Shown piece by piece: positions 1 to 6,907 of a stretch of 13,918 nucleotides of DNA. The translations under genes were made by a program, and so were the position numbers. The number at the start of each line of letters is the position of its first letter. Position 1 is the stretch's first letter. Below the pieces are notes generated by a model that saw nothing but the letters and a program-made list of their open reading frames with translations, was not told where the DNA came from and did no database searches. The DNA comes from Treponema sp. UBA3662. GTDB taxonomy: Bacteria; Spirochaetota; Spirochaetia; Treponematales; Treponemataceae. Location of the stretch: the NCBI GenBank assembly GCA_002373205.1, contig DFJV01000131.1:1-13918 (forward strand), read 5' to 3'.

Positions 1-90
1 CCGGGCAGCACTTGGTCACCGGGCAACACTTGGTCACCTGTTAGCACTTGGTCACCTGTTAGCACTTGGTCACCGGGCAGCATTTGGTCA
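1..90 (-). repeat. 18-bp tandem repeat, at least five copies
   Basis: Five consecutive 18-base units begin at 1, 19, 37, 55 and 73 on the plus strand. Each has the form CC(GGGCA/TGTTA)(G/A)CA(C/T)TTGGTCA. Units 3 and 4 are identical; the others differ at one to five positions. Bases 91-108 start like another unit and then diverge. Read on the minus strand inside the FliK-like gene, each unit encodes Gly-Asp-Gln-(Val/Met)-Leu-(Pro/Thr). The array is cut by the window edge, so the copy number is unknown. A looser GAGGGGCAGCAGGG duplication lies just to its right (about 130-177). Confidence 0.95.
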
Positions 91-821
91 CCGGGCAGTC
101 CTCCGTTACACTGCGAGCCTCCGTTGCCCTGCTGCCCCTCAGGATTCTGCGAACCTTCATGCCCCTGCTGCCCCTCACAGCTCTTGTCACCGCCGCTTCT
201 ACCGCCATTGCCACCGCCACGGTCACCATAAAAAAGCTCCAGCACCTTCTTAACAGTGGAATCGCTTGCTTCTATCCCGTCTTCCATCAAAAGTGCCGCT
301 GCCTCCGCCGCCTGCCTTTCCCTGCCGGGAAACCTAAGTGCAAGCGACCGAGCCTTTGCCATAAGGGTACGGTCTATGCGCACCCCCGTCTGCTGCAAAA
401 ACAAAAAAAGCTTTGCAGAAAGTTCATCAGGAACAAAGCCCTCCGCAGAAAGCATGTTATATAAGGAAGAAAAATCAGCATTGCCACCATAAGGGGAAGA
501 AAGTGCGCCTACATTCGCACCTGTGACTACATTCGCACCAGTGCCAACCGAGCCAAGAGAAGCCCCTCCCGCCATCTTGGAAAAAGGCTCAAGCAAAATC
601 TTTCCGTCCGCCCCCAAATGCACGCTTGCATTAAAAGTCTGCCCAAGGGAAAGCTTACTTTGGCAGCTTACGTTAAAGCGGCTGTTTGCAAAAGAAACGG
701 TATACTGCCCACCGCCGTTATCCGCAAGAACACGGACAAAAACAGACTGCCCTTCCTTTAGCGAGACATTCTGGGCCAATTGGCTGTTAAAAAAAATATT
801 ATTGTTAACTACTGGTGTCAT
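1..821 (-). CDS. FliK/YlqG-like protein, 3' end beyond window
   Basis: An uninterrupted frame of 273 codons runs from ATG at 821 off the left edge, so the C-terminus is missing. Residues 18-80 (VSLKEGQSVFVRVLA onward) look like the small beta domain that opens many FliK-like/YlqG proteins. Residues 115-198 are helical, with two 'll..g..id..lv..a' type units (LFLFLQQTGVRIDRTL and LLMEDGIEASDSTVKKV), also typical of that family. From about 200 the protein is Gly/Gln/Asn-rich, then has five GDQ(V/M)L(P/T) hexapeptides. No signal peptide is visible. Downstream of rplS, Bacillus carries ylqF-rnhB-ylqG-ylqH, where YlqG is FliK-like; the position here agrees. The start lacks a good ribosome binding site (AAAGG lies one base from the ATG) and sits just behind an intrinsic terminator. 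Frame certain; family assignment moderate, because the diagnostic C-terminal domain is outside the window. Confidence 0.6.
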   Translation of the reverse strand, partial: MTPVVNNNIFFNSQLAQNVSLKEGQSVFVRVLADNGGGQYTVSFANSRFNVSCQSKLSLGQTFNASVHLGADGKILLEPFSKMAGGASLGSVGTGANVVTGANVGALSSPYGGNADFSSLYNMLSAEGFVPDELSAKLFLFLQQTGVRIDRTLMAKARSLALRFPGRERQAAEAAALLMEDGIEASDSTVKKVLELFYGDRGGGNGGRSGGDKSCEGQQGHEGSQNPEGQQGNGGSQCNGGLPGDQMLPGDQVLTGDQVLTGDQVLPGDQVLP

Positions 822-832
822 GCCTTTAAAAC

Positions 833-880
833 AAAAAAAACGGCCGTCGGCTTTAGGAAAGACCTAAAACTTCGGGCCGT
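833..880 (-). terminator. Intrinsic terminator after rplS
   Basis: On the minus strand ACGGCC (880-875) pairs with GGCCGT (845-840). An inner TTTAGG/CCTAAA stem lies inside, and eight T residues (840-833) follow directly. This ends the rpsP-rplS transcript 17 bases after the rplS stop. The T-run ends 11 bases before the ATG of the next gene, so it also gates that gene. Confidence 0.85.
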
Positions 881-896
881 ATTATTATAGAAGAAA

Positions 897-1379
897 TTAC
901 TTCTTCTTCTTTGCGTCCTTGTTAGAAGCGGCTTCTGCAGCAGTTTCAGCCTTGATTTCTGCCTTGAGGCTTGCTTCTCTTTCGTCAGCGGCCTTTGCAG
1001 CAGCCTTGGAAGCAGCCATCTCTGCGTTTGCCTTTGCACCAATAAGAGTCTTAATCTTAGCAGCCTTACCAACCTTCTCGCGGATGTAGTAGAGTTTTGC
1101 ACGGCGAACCTTACCAGGGCGTACAACCTCAACCTTCATAACACGTGGGCTGTGGATTGGGAACACACGTTCAACGCCAACACCGTAGCTTTCCTTGCGT
1201 ACAGTAAATGTCCTTCCGATTCCTGCGTTCTTGATGCAGATAACCAAGCCTTCAAAAACCTGGATTCTCTTTGTTTTACCTTCGATGATTTCAAAGTGAA
1301 CTTTTACAGTGTCTCCAACCTTGAATGTTTCTGCATTAGGTTTCTTCTGCTGTTCACCAATGGTTCTAATCAAGTCCAT
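897..1379 (-). CDS. rplS: Large-subunit ribosomal protein bL19
   Basis: bL19 lies at the 30S-50S interface of the ribosome. Residues 1-110 match the family throughout: MDLIRTIGEQQ, then FKVGDTVKVHFEIIEGKTKR, IQVFEGLVI, ERVFPIHSP and RRAKLYYIRE. I chose the ATG at 1379 rather than the in-frame ATG at 1391: it gives the usual MDLI start and has GGAG (1389-1386) six bases upstream. The gene then begins one base after the trmD stop, as the last gene of the operon before the terminator. The family is usually about 115 residues; this one has 160. The extra 50 residues (111-160) are rich in Ala, Lys and Glu and end in KDAKKKK, a charged tail probably disordered or helical on the ribosome surface. 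Confidence 0.97.
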   Translation of the reverse strand: MDLIRTIGEQQKKPNAETFKVGDTVKVHFEIIEGKTKRIQVFEGLVICIKNAGIGRTFTVRKESYGVGVERVFPIHSPRVMKVEVVRPGKVRRAKLYYIREKVGKAAKIKTLIGAKANAEMAASKAAAKAADEREASLKAEIKAETAAEAASNKDAKKKK

Positions 1380-1380
1380 T

Positions 1381-2229
1381 TTATTCTCCATTCAGCTCTT
1401 TCCGCTCAGAGGCAGCCTTATTTTTTGCGGCAAGCCTTTTAAGTCTTTCCTGGACGGAACGCAATTTTCTTTTTTGCTTACGGTCATTCTTGTAGTCAAG
1501 ATGCTCCGCAAGTTCTTCGATCATCTTTTCGGCCTCCAAAGTAAGAGTACCCGTAAGCCGCGCCTGAGCAATCAAGTCAGGTCTGTTCATAAGCGTCTTC
1601 TGCAGGCTCTTTCTTAAGCGCCACTTCCGGATTTCTTCGTGGTTGCCCCCGGTCAAAACAGAGGGAACTTCCATGCCCTTGTACACCTCCGGCCTTGTGT
1701 ACTGGGGATATTCCAGAAGGTTCGAGTTAAAGCTTTCCTCGTCCAATGATTCGTGGGTAATAACGCCGTCCACCAAACGGTAAACCGCATCAATAACGAC
1801 CGTAGCCGCCAATTCCCCGCTAGACATAACGTAATCGCCAATGGAGATTTCGTCGTCAACGTAGTAATCAATTATCCGCTGGTCAATACCTTCGTAGCGC
1901 CCGCAGATAAAGACGATTTCTTCCTTTTTACTCAGTTCCTGGGCTTTTTTCTGGGTAAAAGGCCTTCCGCCAGGTGTTAGGTACACCGTATGCTTCTTGT
2001 AGGCCTCCACACTGTCCAAAGCCCTTCCAAGAGGTTCAGGTAGCAAAAGCTGCCCGGCACCCCCGCCGTAGGTCGCGTCGTCACAAGTTTTGTGTCTATC
2101 AAAGGCAAAATCCCTGATATTCACCAAATCGTAGGCAATAATCCCCTTCTGAACCGCCTTCGCCATGATCGAATTTTCAAAAAATGCGCGCGGAATCTCA
2201 GGGAACAAGGTCAGCACAGTAAATTTCAC
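1381..2229 (-). CDS. trmD: tRNA (guanine-37-N1)-methyltransferase TrmD
   Basis: TrmD uses S-adenosylmethionine to methylate G37 beside the anticodon, preventing +1 frameshifting. The SPOUT knot signatures are present: DRHKTCDDATYGGGAG (44-59), FICGRYEGIDQRIID (107-121), EISIGDYVMSSGELAA (127-142) and LLEYPQYTRPEVYKG (171-185). Arg151 corresponds to the E. coli catalytic Arg154. At the E. coli Asp169 position (EDSF) this protein has EESF, so Glu165 replaces Asp. The GGGPGM loop reads GGGAGQ. Length (282) is slightly above average because of a basic C-terminal tail. The start is GTG at 2229, with GGAG overlapping the end of rimM eight bases upstream, and only five bases separate the two genes, so translation is probably coupled. 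Confidence 0.97.
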   Translation of the reverse strand: MKFTVLTLFPEIPRAFFENSIMAKAVQKGIIAYDLVNIRDFAFDRHKTCDDATYGGGAGQLLLPEPLGRALDSVEAYKKHTVYLTPGGRPFTQKKAQELSKKEEIVFICGRYEGIDQRIIDYYVDDEISIGDYVMSSGELAATVVIDAVYRLVDGVITHESLDEESFNSNLLEYPQYTRPEVYKGMEVPSVLTGGNHEEIRKWRLRKSLQKTLMNRPDLIAQARLTGTLTLEAEKMIEELAEHLDYKNDRKQKRKLRSVQERLKRLAAKNKAASERKELNGE

Positions 2230-2234
2230 AGGAG

Positions 2235-2825
2235 TTACTCCAGGATCCAGAGGTGCATCAACTGCATCTTCTTGCCATCAACGTCAACCGTCCCAATAAA
2301 TTCATTCTTAAAGGGAACATACACCGTCCGCATTTTACCGCTTTTGGTGCGCTTAACGTCATCAGAAAGAAAGCTACAGTTCTCGGACAGCAAAATCTCA
2401 ACGAGATAACCCGATCCGCCTTCCATTACGTTTGTGACTGTCCCAACAACATCTTCTTCCGAAGCTGCAGCCGGTGCGGTACTTACCGCCGTGTCCTTAT
2501 ACCATACCGAACAACCCTTTAGGTCTTCGACATACCACTCATCCTTCTGCAGAGGATGTGCTTTTTCGCGGGGAACTACGATTTCCCACCCGTTGTACTT
2601 TGCAGCTTCCTCGGGTGAATTGATTCCCGCCAATTTCATATACAGCGTCGCGGAAGCCTCTTCGGTTGATTCAACCTTAAAAAGCTTTGTTTCCTTTCCG
2701 TCTGTAAGAGACACTTCTTCCATATCCGCAAAATGCGAATACTCGCCGGAAGCGCTTTCCACTCTAAATTCGCCCGTAAGACCATGAGACCTTCGGACAA
2801 AACCTACCACAAACTGCTCTACCAT
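2235..2825 (-). CDS. rimM: 16S rRNA processing protein RimM
   Basis: RimM binds S19 and helps mature the 3' (head) domain of the 30S subunit. Residues 4-90 form the RimM barrel (FVVGFVRRSHGLTGEFRVES, then the PEEAAKYNGWEIVVPRE region). Residues 94-196 are the PRC-barrel, opening with DEWYVEDLKGCSVW and closing with YVPFKNEFIGTVDVDGKKM and LWILE. At 196 residues it is a little long. Two insertions account for this: a low-complexity one at about 112-124 (TAVSTAPAAASEE) and one near 150-164. The start ATG at 2825 follows khpA by 27 bases with only a weak AGG ribosome binding site. It is third in the operon. Confidence 0.95.
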   Translation of the reverse strand: MVEQFVVGFVRRSHGLTGEFRVESASGEYSHFADMEEVSLTDGKETKLFKVESTEEASATLYMKLAGINSPEEAAKYNGWEIVVPREKAHPLQKDEWYVEDLKGCSVWYKDTAVSTAPAAASEEDVVGTVTNVMEGGSGYLVEILLSENCSFLSDDVKRTKSGKMRTVYVPFKNEFIGTVDVDGKKMQLMHLWILE

Positions 2826-2852
2826 CAGCTTATACCTGCACCCGACCGAATG

Positions 2853-3086
2853 TCAGTCAAGGATTTCCAAGCTGTAACGAACGCCGTCTTTGTTTGAACA
2901 GGCGCTTAGAACTGTGCGCAGAGCCTTTGCAATGCGGCCGTATTTGCCGATAACCTTGCCAATATCGCCCTGAGCAACGCTTAGCTGAAGAACAGGTCCG
3001 CGTTCGCCCTCGGTTTCCGTTACAGAGACTGAAGAGGGATCATCGACCAATTGTTTTGCTATAAATTCAATCAGGTCTTTTTCCAT
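2853..3086 (-). CDS. khpA: KH-domain RNA-binding protein KhpA (YlqC)
   Basis: A 77-residue single KH domain. The GxxG loop lies in GDIGKVIGKYGRIAKALRTV (residues 40-59), where IGKYGR replaces the usual IGKQGR. The family binds many RNAs, in several bacteria as a partner of KhpB/Jag, and affects cell division and wall growth. It almost always sits between rpsP and rimM, as here. The ATG at 3086 has a strong GAGGAG seven bases upstream and follows the rpsP stop by 19 bases. Confidence 0.94.
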   Translation of the reverse strand: MEKDLIEFIAKQLVDDPSSVSVTETEGERGPVLQLSVAQGDIGKVIGKYGRIAKALRTVLSACSNKDGVRYSLEILD

Positions 3087-3105
3087 TCAATAGCTCCTCG
3101 TAAAC

Positions 3106-3372
3106 TTATTTGGCGATTTTCTGTCCGGTTACTGAAAGTCCGTGCAAGTTGAAGATTTTCTTTACTGTGTCTGTAGGCTGTGCACCAACAGAAAGCCAGT
3201 ACTTTGCGCGGTCTTCATTGAACAAAGACTGCTTTCCCTCTGCAGCGATCGGATGGTATTCACCAATTTCTTCAATTGTCTTACCATCGCGGGGCTTGCG
3301 GGCATCCATAACTACGATACGGTAGTCAGGGCGCTTCTTTGTACCAAACTTCTTAAGTCTGATTTTAACCAC
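3106..3372 (-). CDS. rpsP: Small-subunit ribosomal protein bS16
   Basis: An 88-residue bS16, a 30S assembly protein. The N-terminus VKIRLKKFGTKKRPDYRIVV, the DARKPRDGKTIEEIGEYHP block and AKYWLSVGAQPTDTVKKI are all family signatures, and the length is normal. The start is GTG at 3372 with GGAGG six bases upstream. It is the first gene of the operon, about 70 bases downstream of the predicted transcription start. A small GGGT/ACCC hairpin (3386-3400) sits just before the ribosome binding site and could modulate initiation; this is only suggestive. Confidence 0.97.
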   Translation of the reverse strand: MVKIRLKKFGTKKRPDYRIVVMDARKPRDGKTIEEIGEYHPIAAEGKQSLFNEDRAKYWLSVGAQPTDTVKKIFNLHGLSVTGQKIAK

Positions 3373-3447
3373 TTGTTTCCTCCGTGGGTCTGTTAAACCC
3401 TGTAATCTTTGCCTGCACAGTTTTACCCATGCATAGCATGAACACTT

Positions 3448-3476
3448 ATATTATTGAAAAATAAAGATTTAGTCAA
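3448..3476 (-). promoter_or_regulatory. Sigma70-type promoter of the rpsP operon
   Basis: On the minus strand TTGACT (3476-3471) and TAATAT (3453-3448) are separated by exactly 17 bases. Transcription should start near 3441, giving a leader of about 70 bases before the rpsP GTG. Confidence 0.85.
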
Positions 3477-3530
3477 TCGGATAAGCACGAATTTGTAGCC
3501 CAGAAAGCCCAGTTTTTATACGTATTTTTA

Positions 3531-3712
3531 TGGACGAAGCCCTAACTGCTCTACCATTCCATGCCCGGCTAACTCGACCGACCAGGCCTTTGCGCCACCC
3601 GCTTTCCAGGGCTACGCTACCGCTCCGGCCCGCCTCCGGCGGTCTGGCTACGCCACCCTTCCAATCGGGCGTAGGGTTGCTTTACCCTCCTTATATCAGA
3701 AGGGAGGCCTAA
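3531..3712. repeat. GC-rich degenerate intergenic repeat
   Basis: This patch is far more GC-rich than its surroundings: 64 of 90 bases between 3591 and 3680 are G or C by hand count. Three related cores occur, TTGCGCCACCCG (3590-3601), GGCTACGCTACC (3610-3621) and GGCTACGCCACCC (3646-3658). A perfect hairpin CCGCC-TCC-GGCGG spans 3630-3642, and an imperfect CCTCC/GGAGG hairpin closes the patch near 3688-3708. There is no convincing gene; the short plus-strand frame is low complexity and rich in Arg and Pro. I infer a dispersed intergenic element, but copies elsewhere cannot be seen. The rest of 3477-3907 (AT-rich 3713-3870) shows no gene, RNA or promoter that I can support. Confidence 0.5.
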
Positions 3713-3870
3713 AAAACGCAATATCATTTACAGCCTAGCAACCGCTAATTTCCTTAAGCAAAAAAATCCTGCCAAATTTGCATTACCAGGAAAAAAACAT
3801 ATTGCACGGTTTATTACATATATTCATTCTTTTCCAAGAAAGTCCAAGGACTCAGTAATTAATCGGGGGA

Positions 3871-3901
3871 TGTCATTATATGGCATGACCCGGCAATGAC
3901 A
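3871..3901. repeat. Inverted repeat with two competing pairings
   Basis: TGTCATT (3871-3877) pairs perfectly with AATGACA (3895-3901). The same GTCAT can instead pair with ATGAC at 3885-3889. It lies immediately beyond the pntB terminator on that transcript and could be a small intergenic palindrome (REP-like) or a further 3' structure. No role can be assigned. Confidence 0.5.
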
Positions 3902-3907
3902 CGAGCT

Positions 3908-3951
3908 AAAAAAAAGCCAGCTTCGGAAGCAACATACTTTTGAAGCTGGCT
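3908..3951 (-). terminator. Intrinsic terminator of the pnt operon
   Basis: On the minus strand AGCCAGCTTC (3951-3942) pairs perfectly over ten bases with GAAGCTGGCT (3924-3915) around a 17-base loop, followed by a run of eight T (3915-3908). It lies 14 bases after the pntB stop. The plus-strand side lacks a T-run, so it works in one direction. Confidence 0.93.
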
Positions 3952-3965
3952 CTTTGGATTTAAAT

Positions 3966-5387
3966 CTAGTTCTCAAATTCACTTACAAGAGATGTCACAG
4001 TCTGCTTTGCATCTCCGTATATCATGACCGTATTATCATTAGTAAAGAGCGGATTTTCTATTCCGGAGAATCCAGTTCCCTTTCCGCGTTTTAACACAAA
4101 CACCGTACGTGCTTCAAATGCATTTATGACGGGCATTCCGTAAAGAGGCGAAGACTGGTCGTCAATGGCCGCTGGGTTTACAACGTCATTTGCACCAATA
4201 ACTATTGCAACGTCAACATTTGACATCTGGGGATTCATTTCGTCCGCTGTCTTAAGCTGTTCGTAAGGAACATTCGCTTCTGCAAGAAGAACGTTCATGT
4301 GCCCTGGCATTCGGCCTGCAACAGGGTGAATTGCAAAGTTTACTTCTGCGCCATTTGCTTCAAGCTTGTCGCAGAGTTCCTTTACCGCATGCTGTGCCTG
4401 GGCTACAGCCATACCGTATCCTGGAATTACAACGACATTTTTTGCCGCTTCAAGGATAAGGTAAGCATCTTCTACCGAAAGTGCCTTGGGTTCCTTTGCA
4501 ACTCCGACTGAAGATTTTTTCTTTGAGCCGCCAAAACTCTTAAACAAAAGTGCATAGAGAGTTCTATTCATTGCCTTGCACATGATAAGCGTAAGGATAA
4601 GCCCAGACGCACCAACAAGGCATCCGGAAACAACAAGAACCGTATTGTTGATTGCAAATCCCGCAAATGCTGCCGCAAGACCAGAAAAAGCATTAAGAAG
4701 AGAAATAATTACAGGCATGTCACCACCACCGATTGCCACAACCATTGTAAGGCCAAGAATAAGGAAAGCCGCCGTCGTAGCAACAATTCCGGCAAACTCA
4801 ATCTGGGAATCAGCAAACACCGTATAGCATACAATACCTGCAAGACCAATGATTACAAGAACTGCATTGATAAAATTTTTTCCAGGAAGGGAAATGTTTC
4901 CCTTAAAGAGCATTCCGCTTAACTTTCCCCATGCCACAACAGAACCTGTAAATGCTATTGCACCAATTGCAATTGTAAGCCCAAGAGAAGCTGTCGTAAA
5001 AGGATCGCCTTTTTTCTGGCACAGGTACTGGGCCAGTGCAACGAGCAGAGACGAAAGGCCTCCGAATCCATTAAAAAGGGCAACAAGCTCCGGCATTCCT
5101 GTCATCTGAACTTTTTTTGCCCAGACAATTCCGATTACAGAACCGAGCATAACGGCCGCCGCAATATAAACGTATCCGTTGGAAAGCCAGCTTGATGTAT
5201 TCCATGAACCAAGAACCTGCTTTTCGCTAAGAACTGTAATAACCGCAATGAGCATGCCTACTGCAGAAAGAAAGTTTCCGCGGCGGGCTGTTTCTGTTTT
5301 TCCTAAAAGTTTGATTCCACGAATAAAGAAAATACATGAAATCATGTAAAGAATTTTTATGATAGCGTCAATTGTCTGCTGATTCAT
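3966..5387 (-). CDS. pntB: NAD(P) transhydrogenase beta subunit PntB
   Basis: This subunit holds most of the membrane domain (about eight or nine helices in residues 1-285) and the NADP(H)-binding domain III (about 300-473). Visible signatures are VAIGGGDMPVIISLLNAFSG (217-236), VVVIPGYGMAVAQAQ (318-332), HPVAGRMPGHMNVLLAEA (354-371) and IGANDVVNPAA (397-407). The NADP loop usually reads KRSM.tGY.G..NPLF; here it is KRGKGTGFSGIENPLF (433-448), keeping Lys-Arg but losing the Ser. Length (473) is normal. With the alpha subunits it couples hydride transfer between NADH and NADP+ to proton movement across the inner membrane, supplying NADPH. Its ATG overlaps the pntAB stop by four bases (ATGA), so translation is coupled. 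Confidence 0.97.
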   Translation of the reverse strand: MNQQTIDAIIKILYMISCIFFIRGIKLLGKTETARRGNFLSAVGMLIAVITVLSEKQVLGSWNTSSWLSNGYVYIAAAVMLGSVIGIVWAKKVQMTGMPELVALFNGFGGLSSLLVALAQYLCQKKGDPFTTASLGLTIAIGAIAFTGSVVAWGKLSGMLFKGNISLPGKNFINAVLVIIGLAGIVCYTVFADSQIEFAGIVATTAAFLILGLTMVVAIGGGDMPVIISLLNAFSGLAAAFAGFAINNTVLVVSGCLVGASGLILTLIMCKAMNRTLYALLFKSFGGSKKKSSVGVAKEPKALSVEDAYLILEAAKNVVVIPGYGMAVAQAQHAVKELCDKLEANGAEVNFAIHPVAGRMPGHMNVLLAEANVPYEQLKTADEMNPQMSNVDVAIVIGANDVVNPAAIDDQSSPLYGMPVINAFEARTVFVLKRGKGTGFSGIENPLFTNDNTVMIYGDAKQTVTSLVSEFEN

Positions 5388-5689
5388 TTTTTACCACCCT
5401 TCTTTTTGAACATACCCAACATTCTGTCGGTAACTACATATCCGCCAACAACATTTATGCTTGCAAAGACAATTGCAAGAAAACCAAAAACCAAAGCCAG
5501 CTTGTCATTACCAGAATCCTTAAGAACAACCGCAACTGCAGTTACTGAAATTGCACCAACTACAGTTATTCCAGAAATTGCATTTGTTCCAGACATGAGA
5601 GGCGTGTGCAGCTGAGAAGGAACCTTTGAGATAAGTTCCACCCCCAAGAATGCAGCTATGACAAAAACAAAAATCAACATTATATCCAT
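5384..5689 (-). CDS. pntAB: NAD(P) transhydrogenase alpha-2 subunit PntAB
   Basis: A 101-residue membrane protein with three predicted helices (about 3-20, 36-57 and 64-88) and a basic C-terminal tail. The segment SKVPSQLHTPLMSGTNAISG (21-40) is the family signature. In Rhodospirillum rubrum and others the alpha subunit is split into a soluble NAD domain and this membrane piece; in E. coli they are fused. The ATG at 5689 has AGGAG six bases upstream. An in-frame ATG three codons later is less well placed. It follows pntAA by 15 bases. Confidence 0.95.
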   Translation of the reverse strand: MDIMLIFVFVIAAFLGVELISKVPSQLHTPLMSGTNAISGITVVGAISVTAVAVVLKDSGNDKLALVFGFLAIVFASINVVGGYVVTDRMLGMFKKKGGKK

Positions 5690-5704
5690 TTTTTTCTCCT
5701 GATT

Positions 5705-6832
5705 TTACTTTTCGATAAAGCGCTCGTGGATAATCTTGCCTCCCTTTGTAAGGAGACACCCCTTCATTATTTCGTCTTCAAGATTTATTTCAAACTCTTT
5801 TGTTTCCTTGTTATAGAAATGAGTAAGAAAAGCTGTGATATTTCCGGAAAACATTTTTGAAGCATCATAAGGAACCTGACGTTCAAGAAAATCTCCGCTC
5901 ATAATTGTTACACCGTTTTGCGTAACAACATTTTCTCCAAACTTGGAACCTTCTACGTTACCGCCTGTCAAAACCGCCATATCCACAACAATTGAACCGG
6001 GCTGCATTCTGTCCAGAACATCTTTTGTAATAAGACGGGGAGCCTTGCGTCCAAAAACTTTTGCAGTTGTAATTACTATGTTTGATTTTTCACAGACCTT
6101 TGCCTGAACTTCCTGCTGTTTTGCAATCTGCTCTGGCGTCAGTTCCTTTGCATATCCCTGTGAAGTCTGCCCCATTTCTCCGAGGTCTATTTTTACAAAA
6201 CTTGCCCCAAGGGATTTTACCTGTTCTTCAACGACAGGACGTGTATCAAATGCATCGACTCTTGCCCCCAGACGCTTTGCAGTTGCTATTGCCTGAAGCC
6301 CTGCAACCCCAACTCCGATTATAAATACCCTCGCAGGGTTAATCGTACCAGCAGGAGTAACCATCATAGGAAGAATCTTTGGAAGATGAGATGCCGCATT
6401 TAAAACTGCAACATAACCAGCAAGTGAAGTCTGAGACGACTGCACATCCATTTTCTGGGCAAGCGTCGTACGAGGAATCATTTCAAGAGAAACCGCCTGA
6501 ACACCTTTCGAAGCAAAGTTATTCAGGAGTTCTTTTTCGTTGAACGGATCAAGATAGCTTAAATGAAGGCAATCCGTTGGAAGCCCAGACGCACTTTCCG
6601 GCTTGAGGATTCTGACTACAATCTGGCTTGAAGAATATGCATCCTCTTCTTTTTCTACAATCTTTGCTCCGACCGCCTTATAGGCTTCATCAGAAAAACC
6701 ACTTTTAATTCCGGCTCCGCTTACAACAGTGAATTCAAAGCCAAGCTGTGACAGCTTTTTAATGTCATCGGGAATCAACGCAACGCGAGTTTCTAATTTG
6801 TCTTTTTCTTTACAAACTAAAACTTTTTTCAT
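5705..6832 (-). CDS. pntAA: NAD(P) transhydrogenase alpha-1 subunit PntAA
   Basis: The soluble NAD(H)-binding domain I, of normal length (375 residues) for a split alpha subunit and related to alanine dehydrogenase. Key residues of the R. rubrum enzyme are recognisable: Arg121, Gln126 and Asp129 in PRTTLAQKMDVQSSQTSLAGY (120-140), the dinucleotide motif GVGVAGLQA (173-181) and the acidic residue Asp196 in VDAFDTRP. The usual TTALIPGRPAP reads ITTAKVFGRKAP (254-265), a local departure from the family as I remember it. The ATG at 6832 has AGGAG six bases upstream. It is the first gene of pntAA-pntAB-pntB, after a leader of roughly 160 nt. It should act in the cytoplasm, docked on the membrane subunits. 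Confidence 0.95.
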   Translation of the reverse strand: MKKVLVCKEKDKLETRVALIPDDIKKLSQLGFEFTVVSGAGIKSGFSDEAYKAVGAKIVEKEEDAYSSSQIVVRILKPESASGLPTDCLHLSYLDPFNEKELLNNFASKGVQAVSLEMIPRTTLAQKMDVQSSQTSLAGYVAVLNAASHLPKILPMMVTPAGTINPARVFIIGVGVAGLQAIATAKRLGARVDAFDTRPVVEEQVKSLGASFVKIDLGEMGQTSQGYAKELTPEQIAKQQEVQAKVCEKSNIVITTAKVFGRKAPRLITKDVLDRMQPGSIVVDMAVLTGGNVEGSKFGENVVTQNGVTIMSGDFLERQVPYDASKMFSGNITAFLTHFYNKETKEFEINLEDEIMKGCLLTKGGKIIHERFIEK

Positions 6833-6907
6833 GTCGTACTCCTATGGAATTTTTTTTCAAGATGCTTTTCCCGGACAAAAGAGACGGCATGTCTGTAATA
6901 AAATGAA

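Noticed and set aside
1..90. Tandem 18-bp units as a possible CRISPR array
   Set aside because: There are no spacers; the units are contiguous, in frame, and encode a hexapeptide inside a long open frame.
66..867. Several plus-strand open frames over the left end
   Set aside because: They overlap the minus-strand FliK-like frame, have biased compositions and lack ribosome sites; antisense shadows.
2230..2241. GGAG-TAA-CTCC hairpin at the trmD ribosome site
   Set aside because: A four-base stem with a three-base loop is too weak to call regulatory; the ribosome site itself is normal.
3546..3558. CTGCTCTACCATT, complement of a tRNA D-arm-like AATGGTAGAGCAG
   Set aside because: No matching GCTC arm, anticodon stem, T-arm or acceptor stem can be built around it; chance or repeat sequence.
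3530..3712. Plus-strand frame of 60 codons in the GC-rich patch
   Set aside because: Low-complexity Arg/Pro-rich translation over a degenerate repeat, with no ribosome binding site; probably spurious.
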